This document shows positions 51,901-60,892 of a stretch of 64,000 nucleotides of DNA, one piece after another (the first letter of the stretch is position 1; the number at the start of each line of letters is the position of its first letter). The DNA comes from Mesoflavibacter profundi (GTDB taxonomy: Bacteria > Bacteroidota > Bacteroidia > Flavobacteriales > Flavobacteriaceae). Where the stretch lies: the NCBI RefSeq assembly GCF_014764305.1, contig NZ_CP061703.1:1580800-1644799 (forward strand), given 5' to 3'. Position numbers and translations under genes: made by a program. Below the pieces are notes generated by a model that saw only the letters and a list, made by a program, of their open reading frames with translations, had not been told where the DNA came from and did no database searches.

Positions 51901-52671
51901 TTATTCTTCTTCGTCTTTTGTTGCTTTAGCTTTTTTAGGAGCTGATTTTTTGTCTGCTTTAGCAGCCTCTTTTTCAGCCTTTTCAGCTTTACGTTCGTTT
52001 AAGCCAGTTGTGATAGCTTCTGTAACGTGCGTTAAGATTTTATCAATAGATTTAGAAGCGTCATCGTTTGCTGGTATAACGTAGTCTACCTCACGTGGAT
52101 CAGAGTTAGTATCTACCATAGCAAAGATAGGAATGTTTAATTTTTGTGCTTCTTTAATTGCAATGTGCTCACGCTTAATATCTACAACAAATAAAGCTCC
52201 TGGTAAACGTGTCATATCAACGATAGATCCTAAGTTTTTCTCTAACTTAGCTCTTAAACGGTCTACTTGTAAACGCTCTTTTTTAGATAACGTGTTAAAT
52301 GTACCATCTTTCTTCATTCTATCAATAGTAGCCATTTTCTTGATAGCTTTTCTAATAGTAACAAAGTTTGTTAACATTCCACCAGGCCATCTTTCAGTAA
52401 TGTAAGGCATGTTAATGCTGCTTGCTTTTTCTGATACGATGTCTTTAGCTTGTTTTTTTGTAGCAACAAATAAAATCTTACGACCAGATGCTGCGATTTT
52501 TGCTAACGCTGCACCAGCTTCGTCTATTTTAGCTGCTGTTTTATATAAGTTTATGATATGGATACCGTTACGCTCCATATATACGTAAGGAGCCATGTTT
52601 GGGTCCCATTTACGTGTAAGGTGACCGAAGTGTACACCTGCTTCAAGTAATTCTTTTACTTCTACTGCCAT
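51901..52671 (-). CDS. rpsB: Ribosomal protein uS2
   Basis: A 256-residue product from the ATG at 52671 ([17 protein letters not shown]...). The in-frame upstream ATG at 52704 adds 11 residues that do not belong to the family and sit in the leader. Hallmarks are [18 protein letters not shown] and [19 protein letters not shown]. The Lys/Ala-rich C-terminal extension ([17 protein letters not shown]) is typical of Bacteroidota. Part of the rplM-rpsI-rpsB-tsf run. Confidence 0.97.
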   Translation of the reverse strand: MAVEVKELLEAGVHFGHLTRKWDPNMAPYVYMERNGIHIINLYKTAAKIDEAGAALAKIAASGRKILFVATKKQAKDIVSEKASSINMPYITERWPGGMLTNFVTIRKAIKKMATIDRMKKDGTFNTLSKKERLQVDRLRAKLEKNLGSIVDMTRLPGALFVVDIKREHIAIKEAQKLNIPIFAMVDTNSDPREVDYVIPANDDASKSIDKILTHVTEAITTGLNERKAEKAEKEAAKADKKSAPKKAKATKDEEE

Positions 52672-52756
52672 TTTGTAATAGTTTACGTTCTGTTGAATTA
52701 GCAATAATTAAGTGGTCATTTATTTAAATCGCCTTAATTATTTAGATGCTAAACTA

Positions 52757-52781
52757 TACTTGCCTCTTAATAGGCTAAGTA
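52757..52781 (-). promoter_or_regulatory. Hairpin in the rpsB leader, possible autoregulatory element
   Basis: In the 164-nt gap between rpsI and rpsB the minus strand folds as TACTT-A-GCCT / AGGC-AAGTA with a hexanucleotide loop and one bulged A. No U-run follows, so it is not a terminator. Its position in the S2 leader makes feedback control by S2 possible but unproven. Confidence 0.35.
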
Positions 52782-52835
52782 CAACAATAACTAGTTTAAT
52801 TTTTTTGTTTTGTGCTAAATAAATTAGCAATGGTA

Positions 52836-53222
52836 TTAACGTTTAGAGAACTGGAATTTCTTACGCGCTTTCTTCTGACCGAATTTTTTACGCTCTACCA
52901 TTCTTGGATCTCTTGTTAATAATCCTTCAGGTTTTAAGATGCTTCTGTTTTCTGCATCTACTTCGCACATTGCGCGAGAGATTGCTAAACGGATAGCTTC
53001 TGCTTGTCCTGTAATACCACCACCATAAACATTTACTTTAATGTCAAAGTTTTCTACGTTTTCTGTTAAAGCTAACGGTTGTTTTACTTTGTACTGTAAA
53101 GTTCCTGTTGTGAAGTAGTCGTTTAAATCTTTTTTGTTAATCGTAATGTTACCATTTCCTTTTGCAACATAAGCACGAGCAACAGCGGTCTTACGACGAC
53201 CAATTTTGTGAATTACTTCCAT
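52836..53222 (-). CDS. rpsI: Ribosomal protein uS9
   Basis: A 128-residue protein with the family signatures GRRKTAVARAYVAKGNGNITIN near the N-terminus, GGGITGQAEAIRLAISRAM in the middle, and the basic tail KKFGQKKARKKFQFSKR that reaches the P-site tRNA. The final Lys-Arg is intact. It overlaps the rplM stop by one base, the universal L13-S9 pair. Confidence 0.97.
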   Translation of the reverse strand: MEVIHKIGRRKTAVARAYVAKGNGNITINKKDLNDYFTTGTLQYKVKQPLALTENVENFDIKVNVYGGGITGQAEAIRLAISRAMCEVDAENRSILKPEGLLTRDPRMVERKKFGQKKARKKFQFSKR

Positions 53223-53677
53223 TACTTGAATTCGTTTAAGTTAATTGTCTTTGGTTTTTGAGCTTCGTGAGCATGCTCTGTACCAACTACAACGGTTAAA
53301 TTACGGAATAAGTTTGCTCCTAATTTGTTTTTAGGTAACATACCTTTTACTGATTTTTCTACTAACCTTGCTGGATCTTTTCCAAACATTTCTGTAGCAG
53401 TTAAACTTCTTTGTCCACCTGGGTAACCTGTATGACGTAAGTAAGTTTTCTCCGTCCATTTGTTACCTGTTAAGTTGATTTTTTCTGCGTTAACAACAAT
53501 TACGTTATCTCCACAATCAACATGTGGTGTAAAGCTAGGCTTGTGTTTTCCTCTTAAAAGTTTTGCAACTTTAGAAGCTAAACGACCTAATGTCTGACCT
53601 TCAGCATCTACTAAAACCCACTGCTTATCTACAGTAGCTTTGTTAGCTGAAATCGTTTTGTAGCTTAATGTGTCCAC
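53222..53677 (-). CDS. rplM: Ribosomal protein uL13
   Basis: A 151-residue protein with WVLVDAEGQTLGRLASKVAKLLRGKHKPSFTPHVDCGDNVIVVNA and VEKSVKGMLPKNKLGANLFRNL-type signatures (cut here). First gene of the rplM-rpsI pair, it has a consensus promoter immediately upstream. Standard length. Confidence 0.97.
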   Translation of the reverse strand: MDTLSYKTISANKATVDKQWVLVDAEGQTLGRLASKVAKLLRGKHKPSFTPHVDCGDNVIVVNAEKINLTGNKWTEKTYLRHTGYPGGQRSLTATEMFGKDPARLVEKSVKGMLPKNKLGANLFRNLTVVVGTEHAHEAQKPKTINLNEFK

Positions 53678-53724
53678 GTTATTAATTATTTTTTATTAAA
53701 CATTCCTCTCTCAAAAAGAGTTTG

Positions 53725-53755
53725 CAAATTTACGATTATATATTTGATTACCAAA
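53725..53755 (-). promoter_or_regulatory. rplM-rpsI promoter: TTTG-N19-TAAATTTG
   Basis: TTTG (53752-53755) and TAAATTTG (53725-53732) are separated by exactly 19 bp on the minus strand, a full match to the Bacteroidota consensus. A small CTCTTTTTGAGAG-type hairpin lies in the roughly 45-nt leader before the ATG. The rest of the 275-bp gap up to msrB shows nothing further. Confidence 0.8.
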
Positions 53756-53952
53756 TACTGCACTCACTTTTATTTGATAACTCTGTTGATATCTTTTTTT
53801 TAACTCATTTTTTTAGCTAAAAAATAACTAATGCTTTAATAATTAAGATTTAAGATTAAACTATTTTAGCTTTTTATTTAAGTTGAAAGGTTTATCGTAA
53901 TTTTTCGACTTACCAAACACATTATTACATAATTTAAAACGTAGCTATTACA

Positions 53953-54402
53953 ATGCTAACTTGGAAAGATATTATAAGTTTTACTGTAAAAGGTAATCCT
54001 GAACCAAATCATCGTGTTGAAAAATCCGATGAGCAATGGAAACAACAATTAACGCAAGATCAATATAGAATTACAAGATTAAAAGGAACCGAAGCGCCTC
54101 ATAGCGGTGCATTATGTAGTGCTTTTGAAGCTGGACAATACAATTGTGTGTGTTGTGATTCGCCATTATTTGATTCGACTATTAAATTTAGCTCAGGTAC
54201 AGGTTGGCCTAGTTTTACGCAGCCAATACAAACTAATGCTGTTAAATATGAAAAAGATTCGTCTTTTGGGATGATCCGTGTAGAAATTATGTGTAATACT
54301 TGCGATGCACATTTAGGACATGTTTTCCCAGATGGTCCAGAACCAAGTGGTTTGCGTTATTGTGTAAATTCAGAATCTTTAATTCTTAATAAAGAAGGAT
54401 AA
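53953..54402 (+). CDS. msrB: Peptide-methionine (R)-S-oxide reductase
   Basis: A 149-residue selenoprotein-R-fold enzyme reducing methionine-R-sulfoxide. Zinc-site cysteines lie in YNCVCCDSPLF and CNTCDAHLGHVF. The substrate loop is SGTGWPSF, and the catalytic Cys is in RYCVNSESL. No signal peptide is visible, so it is cytoplasmic. msrA follows after 4 nt, covering the S-epimer. Confidence 0.95.
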   Translation: MLTWKDIISFTVKGNPEPNHRVEKSDEQWKQQLTQDQYRITRLKGTEAPHSGALCSAFEAGQYNCVCCDSPLFDSTIKFSSGTGWPSFTQPIQTNAVKYEKDSSFGMIRVEIMCNTCDAHLGHVFPDGPEPSGLRYCVNSESLILNKEG

Positions 54403-54406
54403 TTTA

Positions 54407-54946
54407 ATGACTACAAAAAAGTTAGAAGTTGCTACCGTTGGTGGCGGATGCTTTTGGTGTACAGAAGCAGTTTTTAATCATGTTAGAGGTGTAGAAGAAG
54501 TAATTTCTGGTTACACAGGTGGTAATGCACCAGGAAAACCAACTTATCGCGAAATATGTTCTGGGTTAACTGGTCATGCTGAAGTGGTTAAAGTAACTTT
54601 TGATGCCAATATTATTAGTTATAAAGACATTATTGAAATCTTTATGACAACACACGATCCTACAACCTTAAATAGACAAGGTGCAGATGTTGGGACGCAA
54701 TATCGATCTGTGATATACTATTATAATGATACACAAAAGGAAATTGCTAATCGTGTTTTAGAAGAATTAAATCCTTTATATAACAATCAAATAGTTACAG
54801 AAGTAAGTCCAATGGGTATTTTTTATGAAGCCGAAAAAGAACATCAAGAATTTTATCAAAATAATCCAGATTATGGGTATTGCACCTATGTCATAGATCC
54901 AAAATTGAATAAGCTAAGAGAATTACACGCAGACAAACTTAATTAG
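54407..54946 (+). CDS. msrA: Peptide-methionine (S)-S-oxide reductase
   Basis: A 179-residue enzyme with the catalytic GGGCFWCTEA motif near the N-terminus, GYTGG, and YRSVIYYYNDTQ downstream. It reduces methionine-S-sulfoxide and complements the adjacent MsrB. No exported signal is visible. The pair is divergent from the ribosomal genes and probably forms a two-gene repair operon. Confidence 0.96.
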   Translation: MTTKKLEVATVGGGCFWCTEAVFNHVRGVEEVISGYTGGNAPGKPTYREICSGLTGHAEVVKVTFDANIISYKDIIEIFMTTHDPTTLNRQGADVGTQYRSVIYYYNDTQKEIANRVLEELNPLYNNQIVTEVSPMGIFYEAEKEHQEFYQNNPDYGYCTYVIDPKLNKLRELHADKLN

Positions 54947-55052
54947 CACAGTTGTTAACTGTCTCATTATGAGTTGTTGTTTTGTTGTGTAAGCAAGTTG
55001 GGTCTTATTTAATAATTCCTTTTAAAAAATCATTTATAGTATAATTTTTGAT

Positions 55053-55060
55053 TAATTTTG
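55053..55060 (+). promoter_or_regulatory. -7 box (TAATTTTG) of the YgiQ-type gene
   Basis: An exact TAnnTTTG match ending 7 nt before the ATG at 55068; it implies an almost leaderless mRNA. The gap after msrA also has a small ACAGTT-GTT-AACTGT hairpin (54948-54962) without a T-run. Confidence 0.6.
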
Positions 55061-55067
55061 CAGCGTT

Positions 55068-57017
55068 ATGCAAGAAGAATTAAGACTTTCTAGTTGGTTG
55101 CCTACCACAAACAAAGAGGTGAAAATTCGCGGATGGGAAGAACTTGACGTTATCCTATTTAGCGGCGATGCCTATGTAGATCACCCAACCTTTGGTCCAG
55201 CAGTAATTGGACGTTTGTTAGAAAGTTTTGGACTAAAAGTGGCTATCGTGCCACAACCTAACGTTAACGATAATCTTCAGGATTTTGTTAAGTTAGGTAA
55301 ACCACGTTTATTCTTTGGTGTTACTGGTGGTTGTATGGATCCTATGATTAGCAATTACAACGCCAATAAAAAGCGTCGCGATAAAGATGCCTACACGCCA
55401 AATGGCGAAATTGGTTTTAGACCAGATTATGCATCAACCGTTTACAGTAAAATTTTAAAAGAAAAATGGCCTGATACACCAGTTTTAATTGGTGGTATTG
55501 AAGGCTCGTTACGTCGTGTTACGCATTACGATTATTGGAGCGACCAATTAATGCCAACTATTTTAGAAACCTCTAAAGCCGATATGTTGGTATACGGAAT
55601 GGGCGAGCAACCACTACGTGAAATTGTACGATTGCTAGAACGTGGAGTTCCTTTTAATAGTATTAATACCGTAAACCAAACGGCGATTCTTATTAATGAT
55701 GAAAACGATATCCCAAAAAATAAAAATTGGGAAGATGTTGAAATCGCGTCTCATGAAACCTGTTTAAAAGACAAAAAGGCTTACGCATCTAACTTTAAAG
55801 TGATAGAGCAAGAGTCTAATAAATTGGCTGCAAGACGAATTTTTCAAAAAGTAGGTAATAAGATGCTGATGATAAATCCGCCTTATCCTACCATGACGGA
55901 AGCCGAAATTGATGCCTCTTTCGATTTGCCTTACACGCGTTTACCGCATCCAAAATACAATAAGCGTGGACCAATTCCTGCTTACGAGATGATAAAAACG
56001 TCTATAAACATTCATCGTGGTTGTTTTGGTGGATGTAGTTTTTGTACCATTTCGGCGCATCAAGGAAAATTTATAGCGAGTCGTAGTAAAGAGTCCATAT
56101 TAAGAGAAGTTGATAAAGTGGCAAACATGCCAGATTTTAAAGGCTATTTATCTGATATTGGTGGACCAAGTGCCAACATGTACCAAATGAAAGGTAAGGT
56201 GCAAGCTATTTGTGATAAATGTGTCGCGCCAAGTTGTATTTCGCCAGTAATTTGTAGCAACTTAGATACGTCACACAAACCCTTAACCGAATTATATCAA
56301 GCGGTTGATAGTCATCCAAAGGTTAAAAAATCGTTTATCGGTTCTGGAATTAGACACGATATGTTGGTGCCAGAATTCAATAAAAACGCAGATCCTAAAG
56401 AGTTAGACGATTATACCGAAGAAGTGATGACAAAGCATGTTTCTGGACGACTAAAAGTAGCGCCAGAACATACTAGCGATCCCGTATTAAAACTCATGCG
56501 CAAGCCATCGTTTAGTTACTTCCATAAGTTTAAAGAACGCTTCGATAAAATCAATATTAAGAATAAACTGAACTTACAGTTAATACCGTATTTCATTTCG
56601 AACCATCCAGCTTGTGAAGCAGAAGACATGGCAAATTTGGCTGCCGAAACTAAAGATATGGGCTTTCAGCTTGAGCAAGTACAAGGATTCACGCCAACAC
56701 CAATGACGGTTGCAACGGTGATTTATTACAGTGGTTACCATCCATACACACTTAAAAAGGTAAATACGCCAAAAACCAGAAAGGAAAAAGACGAACAACA
56801 CCGTTTTTTCTTTTGGTATAAAGATGAAAATAAAGCTTGGATTAAAAACACGCTTAATAAACTTGGTCGCCAAGATTTACTTGATGTTTTATTGCCTAAA
56901 AAAGATGAAAAATGGCGTAAAAATAAACCTGGTAAAACTAAGCATACTTTTAACGATGCTGTACCTTTTAACCAACGAAAAAATAAGGTAAAGTATAAAA
57001 AGAAAAAACGAAAGTAA
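55068..57017 (+). CDS. YgiQ-family radical SAM protein
   Basis: A 649-residue protein. The N-terminal B12-binding-like/YgiQ region (about residues 1-280) includes LFFGVTGGCMDPMISNYN. The radical SAM core has the iron-sulphur CxxxCxxC in HRGCFGGCSFCTISAHQG (about residues 317-324). A characteristic C-terminal region follows with VQGFTPTPMTVATVIYYSG, then a very basic end (NKVKYKKKKRK). The reaction catalysed by YgiQ proteins is not established. The length is normal for the family. Confidence 0.92.
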   Translation: MQEELRLSSWLPTTNKEVKIRGWEELDVILFSGDAYVDHPTFGPAVIGRLLESFGLKVAIVPQPNVNDNLQDFVKLGKPRLFFGVTGGCMDPMISNYNANKKRRDKDAYTPNGEIGFRPDYASTVYSKILKEKWPDTPVLIGGIEGSLRRVTHYDYWSDQLMPTILETSKADMLVYGMGEQPLREIVRLLERGVPFNSINTVNQTAILINDENDIPKNKNWEDVEIASHETCLKDKKAYASNFKVIEQESNKLAARRIFQKVGNKMLMINPPYPTMTEAEIDASFDLPYTRLPHPKYNKRGPIPAYEMIKTSINIHRGCFGGCSFCTISAHQGKFIASRSKESILREVDKVANMPDFKGYLSDIGGPSANMYQMKGKVQAICDKCVAPSCISPVICSNLDTSHKPLTELYQAVDSHPKVKKSFIGSGIRHDMLVPEFNKNADPKELDDYTEEVMTKHVSGRLKVAPEHTSDPVLKLMRKPSFSYFHKFKERFDKINIKNKLNLQLIPYFISNHPACEAEDMANLAAETKDMGFQLEQVQGFTPTPMTVATVIYYSGYHPYTLKKVNTPKTRKEKDEQHRFFFWYKDENKAWIKNTLNKLGRQDLLDVLLPKKDEKWRKNKPGKTKHTFNDAVPFNQRKNKVKYKKKKRK

Positions 57018-57029
57018 TTTCTTTACTTT
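57011..57029. terminator. Weak AT-rich hairpin between convergent genes
   Basis: AAAGTAA / TTACTTT stem with a 5-nt loop, between the radical SAM gene and the transporter gene. It has only one GC pair per arm, so it is a low-confidence bidirectional terminator. Confidence 0.3.
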
Positions 57030-57985
57030 TATAAATCCCTTCTACTATGCTTTGCAGCAATCACACTAATTGCTACAATTTGAAATGCATGAAACATCAT
57101 AATTGGCAATAAAATAATGCCTAAAAATGAGGCGTTTTGAAATAGTATTTTAGAAAATACTGTACCGTGTACTAAAGACTTTTTGGTCCCGCAAAACTGT
57201 GCGGTGATTTGGTCTTCAATAGAAAAATGAAATCGTTTTGCGATAAAACCTATAAAGAAATATACTATCCAAAAGATTAAGATAGCAACAGCTAAGACAG
57301 CTAGTAATTTTAATGGGCTTAAATTTTCAAAAATGCGATCTAAAAAGGATTTAGAAAAGCTTTTGTAGATAATCAACAAAATCACACTTTTATCAAATAG
57401 TGTAATTTTTTTGCTGTGTTTTAAAGCAAAAGCACCTAAAAATCGTCGCAACAATAAACCTAAAATAACTGGTGCTAAAATTTCTAATAATAACTTTTGA
57501 TAGACTTCGATTAAGCTATAATCTGTTCCAGTAGAGGTCATAAAAAGACCAATCCATAAGGGTGTAAGGATCACACCAATTAATCCAGAAATACTAGCAT
57601 TAAAAATAGCTGCAGGAATATTTCCTTTGGCAATAGATACCATAACTACAGATGATGATACTGTTGAAGGCAACGCTGCTAAAAACATAAAAGCTAGCCA
57701 AAGTGCTTTGTTATCTTCAGTAATTAAAGGGTATGTGGTCAATACAATTAAAGGAAAAACAATAAACGTTGTCGCTTGTATTAATAGGTGTAGTTTCCAG
57801 TTTTTTAAGCCAATTTTTATTTGCTGAGGACTTAATTTTAGTCCGTAGAAAAAGAAAATCAGCGATATACCAATACTGCTTAAAGTGTTTAAAACTTGAG
57901 CGCTTTCACCTTTACCCAAATCAGGATAAATGTATGCCGCTATCACGGTAATTATAATAGCAATGACGAATTTGTCTATTTTCAA
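57029..57985 (-). CDS. Sodium/bile-acid-type symporter (SBF/DUF4137 group)
   Basis: A 318-residue protein with about nine or ten transmembrane helices and the SBF-like signature LPSTVSSSVVMVSIAKGNIPAAIFNASISGLIGVILTPLWIG in the crossover region (given here in pieces by position: about residues 104-145). AQFCGTKKSLVHGTV is a recognisable helix-break motif of the family. Members move bile acids, arsenite or other organic anions with Na+; the substrate is not determined. It lies 21 nt downstream of polA. Confidence 0.85.
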   Translation of the reverse strand: MKIDKFVIAIIITVIAAYIYPDLGKGESAQVLNTLSSIGISLIFFFYGLKLSPQQIKIGLKNWKLHLLIQATTFIVFPLIVLTTYPLITEDNKALWLAFMFLAALPSTVSSSVVMVSIAKGNIPAAIFNASISGLIGVILTPLWIGLFMTSTGTDYSLIEVYQKLLLEILAPVILGLLLRRFLGAFALKHSKKITLFDKSVILLIIYKSFSKSFLDRIFENLSPLKLLAVLAVAILIFWIVYFFIGFIAKRFHFSIEDQITAQFCGTKKSLVHGTVFSKILFQNASFLGIILLPIMMFHAFQIVAISVIAAKHSRRDL

Positions 57986-58006
57986 AGTTCGATAGAGATT
58001 TTAAAT

Positions 58007-60868
58007 TTAATGCGCTTCTAACCAATTATCGCCAAGACCAATTTCAACATCTAATGGTACCGATAATGTAAAGGCATTTTCCATTTCAGTTTTTATGAGT
58101 TTTGAAATTTCATCAAGTTCTGGTTTATAGACATCAAACACCAATTCATCATGTACTTGTAGTAGCATTTTGGTTTTGTAATCACCAGCTTCTAATTTCT
58201 CATAAATATTAATCATTGCTAGTTTGATGATGTCTGCAGCACTACCTTGAATTGGTGCGTTAACAGCATTTCGCTCTGCTGCACCGCGAACAACCGCATT
58301 TCTAGAATTGATATCTTTTAAATATCTGCGTCTGCCTAAAACCGTTTGCACATAACCGTGATCACGCGCAAAATCGACTTGTTTGCTGATGTAGTTTTTC
58401 AGTTTTGGATAGGTTTCATAATAGGTATCGATTAGTTCTTTAGCTTCGCTACGTGATAAATCGGTTTGGTTACTTAAACCGAATGCCGACACACCATAAA
58501 TAATCCCGAAGTTAACTGTTTTCGCATTGCTACGTTGTTCTCTAGTCACGTCTTCAATAGCAACATTAAATACTTTTGAAGCGGTTGAAGCGTGAATGTC
58601 TTCACCATGTTTAAAGGCTTCAATCATCGTTTCTTCTTCACTTAAGGCTGCGATGATGCGTAATTCAATTTGAGAATAATCGGCAGCTAATAAGGTGTAG
58701 TCTTTATTACGAGGAACGAACGCTTTTCTTACTTGTCTTCCACGTTCTGTACGAATAGGAATGTTTTGTAAATTAGGATTATTACTACTTAAACGACCAG
58801 TTGCAGCAACGGTTTGCATATAATCGGTATGTACGCGACCTGTAGCTTCTTCAACTTGAAGTGGTAAGGCATCTACATACGTGCTTTTTAGTTTGGATAA
58901 CCCTCTAAAATCAAGAATGTTTTGGATAATTTCATGGTCTTTTGCTAAGTAACTCAATACGTCTTCTGCGGTAGAATATTGTCCAGTTTTGGTCTTTTTT
59001 GGCTTGTCAACCAGTTTCATTTTTTCGAATAAAATAACACCTAATTGCTTTGGTGATGCAATGTTGAATTCTTCGCCAGCAGCTTCGTAAATGCTCTTTT
59101 CTAAGTTGGCAATGTCTGTATTTAATTGCTCTGATAAGCTGTTTAAAAAGTCTTTATCAAGGTTGATACCTTCCAATTCCATAGCAGCTAAAACACGTAG
59201 TAATGGGATTTCAATCTCATCAAATAGTTTTTGAGTGTTAGCTTCGCCTAACTCTTTTTCAAAATGTTCTTTAAGTTGAAGTGTGATATCGGCATCTTCT
59301 ACAGCATATTCGGTTTGTTTATCTAAAGGCACATCGCGCATAGATAATTGATTTTTGCCTTTTTTACCAATCAATGTTTCAATGGAAATGGGCGAGTAGT
59401 TTAAATACGTTTCTGATAGCACATCCATGTTGTGACGCATGTCTGGATTAATTAAATAGTGCGCTAACATGGTATCGAATAAAGGTCCTTTGACTTCAAT
59501 ATTGTATTTGGCTAAAACCTTGATGTCGTATTTTAAATTCTGACCGATTTTCTGAATGTTTTCAGCTTCAAAAAACGGACGTAATTCTTCAATTAATTCT
59601 TGTGCATCATCTTTATTTTCAGGAAATGGTAAGTAAAATCCTTTACCAGTTTCCCAAGAAAAAGCAATCCCAACCAATTCTGCAGTTAACGGATTTAAGC
59701 CTGTAGTTTCGGTGTCAAAACACACCGATGTTTGATTAAGCAGGTTTTTTACAAATAGTTTAGTTGCCATTCCGCTGGCAACGCTTTGGTAAAAGTGGCT
59801 TGTGTTTTCGGCAGTATTTCTTGTAAAAGATGTATTTGCTTCGGTTTGCGAATCATCATCGCCGCCACCAAATAATGAGAATTGTCCTGCACCAGCAGAT
59901 GCTTTTTCTTTTGTTGTTTGAGACTTCTCGACTGCGCTCGAAGTGACATTTTGATTAGTCGTTGTAGCTGAATTATCACTTTCTGAAGTAAACGTTTTAA
60001 TAAAATTATCTGTAAGACGTCTAAACTCTAACTCTTGAAAAATTTCTTTTACTTTTTCAATATCTGGATGATCTAACTCGAAATCTTTCGCGTTGAATTC
60101 CACAGGAACATCAAGCATAATTCGCGCTAGTTCTTTTGAAAGTCTTCCTAATTCTGCATTAGCTTCAACCTTTTCTTTCATCTTACCTTTTAGCTGGTCT
60201 GTGTTGGCTAAAAGTCCTTCCATGCTACCAAATTGTTTGATGAATTTTTTAGCGGTTTTCTCGCCAACGCCAGGTAAGCCAGGAATATTATCACTAGAGT
60301 CGCCCATCATTCCTAAAAAGTCGATGACTTGTTCTGGTCTTTCGACTTCAAATTTTTTCTGAACTTCTGGAATTCCCCAAGTTTCATATCCGCCACCAAA
60401 CGATTTTGGACGATACATAAAAATATTTTCGGTCACTAATTGCGCAAAATCTTTATCTGGCGTGACCATATAGGTTTTGTAACCTTCTTTTTCCGCTTGA
60501 CGGGAAAGTGTCCCAATAACATCATCTGCCTCAAAACCTTCCTTTACCATAATTGGAATATGCATAGCTTCCAAAATGTTACAAATGTGCGGAATTGCAG
60601 TGCGAATGCCTTCTGGTGTCTCATCACGGTTGGCTTTGTAAGCTTCGTACATTTCTACACGATCTACACTTCCGCCTTTATCAAAACATACTGCTAAATG
60701 GTCTGGTCTTTCGCGTTTGATGACATCTAAAAGTGAGTTCATAAAACCCATAATTGCTGAAGTATCTTCACCTTTAGAGTTTATTCTTGGGTTTTTTATA
60801 AAAGCATAATACCCACGAAAAATAAGCGCGTAAGCATCGACTAAAAAGAGACGTTTTTGTTCTGACAT
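58007..60868 (-). CDS. polA: DNA polymerase I
   Basis: A 953-residue protein with three domains. The 5'-3' exonuclease is at about residues 1-290 (LFLVDAYALIFRGYYAF, MGDSSDNIPGLPGVGEKTA). A variable linker occupies about 290-365. The 3'-5' exonuclease (about 370-560) has intact catalytic acids (CFDTETTGLNPL). The polymerase domain (about 590-953) contains motif A (LAADYSQIELRI), motif B (RSNAKTVNFGIIYG) and motif C (LLQVHDELVFDV). The linker contains a short dispersed-repeat-like segment read in frame. A -7 box lies upstream at 60926. Confidence 0.97.
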   Translation of the reverse strand: MSEQKRLFLVDAYALIFRGYYAFIKNPRINSKGEDTSAIMGFMNSLLDVIKRERPDHLAVCFDKGGSVDRVEMYEAYKANRDETPEGIRTAIPHICNILEAMHIPIMVKEGFEADDVIGTLSRQAEKEGYKTYMVTPDKDFAQLVTENIFMYRPKSFGGGYETWGIPEVQKKFEVERPEQVIDFLGMMGDSSDNIPGLPGVGEKTAKKFIKQFGSMEGLLANTDQLKGKMKEKVEANAELGRLSKELARIMLDVPVEFNAKDFELDHPDIEKVKEIFQELEFRRLTDNFIKTFTSESDNSATTTNQNVTSSAVEKSQTTKEKASAGAGQFSLFGGGDDDSQTEANTSFTRNTAENTSHFYQSVASGMATKLFVKNLLNQTSVCFDTETTGLNPLTAELVGIAFSWETGKGFYLPFPENKDDAQELIEELRPFFEAENIQKIGQNLKYDIKVLAKYNIEVKGPLFDTMLAHYLINPDMRHNMDVLSETYLNYSPISIETLIGKKGKNQLSMRDVPLDKQTEYAVEDADITLQLKEHFEKELGEANTQKLFDEIEIPLLRVLAAMELEGINLDKDFLNSLSEQLNTDIANLEKSIYEAAGEEFNIASPKQLGVILFEKMKLVDKPKKTKTGQYSTAEDVLSYLAKDHEIIQNILDFRGLSKLKSTYVDALPLQVEEATGRVHTDYMQTVAATGRLSSNNPNLQNIPIRTERGRQVRKAFVPRNKDYTLLAADYSQIELRIIAALSEEETMIEAFKHGEDIHASTASKVFNVAIEDVTREQRSNAKTVNFGIIYGVSAFGLSNQTDLSRSEAKELIDTYYETYPKLKNYISKQVDFARDHGYVQTVLGRRRYLKDINSRNAVVRGAAERNAVNAPIQGSAADIIKLAMINIYEKLEAGDYKTKMLLQVHDELVFDVYKPELDEISKLIKTEMENAFTLSVPLDVEIGLGDNWLEAH
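59920..59949. repeat. Short dispersed repeat inserted in frame in polA
   Basis: The segment GACTTCTCGACTGCGCTCG continuing AAGTGACAT is GC-rich against an AT-rich background and forms an imperfect hairpin (CTTCTCGA / TCGAAG). It matches a TTCTCGACTGCGCTCGAAGTGACA-type repeat I know from other flavobacterial genomes, usually intergenic. Here it encodes about ten residues (VTSSAVEKSQ) in the polA linker. Confidence 0.6.
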
Positions 60869-60892
60869 GTTTTGAATTTTAATCTTTTAAAA

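Noticed and set aside
51392-52084. A 230-codon plus-strand open frame across tsf and rpsB
   Set aside because: Antisense to two highly conserved genes and Ser/Phe-rich as expected of a complement; shadow frame.
52672-52704. Upstream ATG start for rpsB
   Set aside because: The extra 11 residues are not part of S2; the conserved sequence begins at MAVEVKELL (52671).
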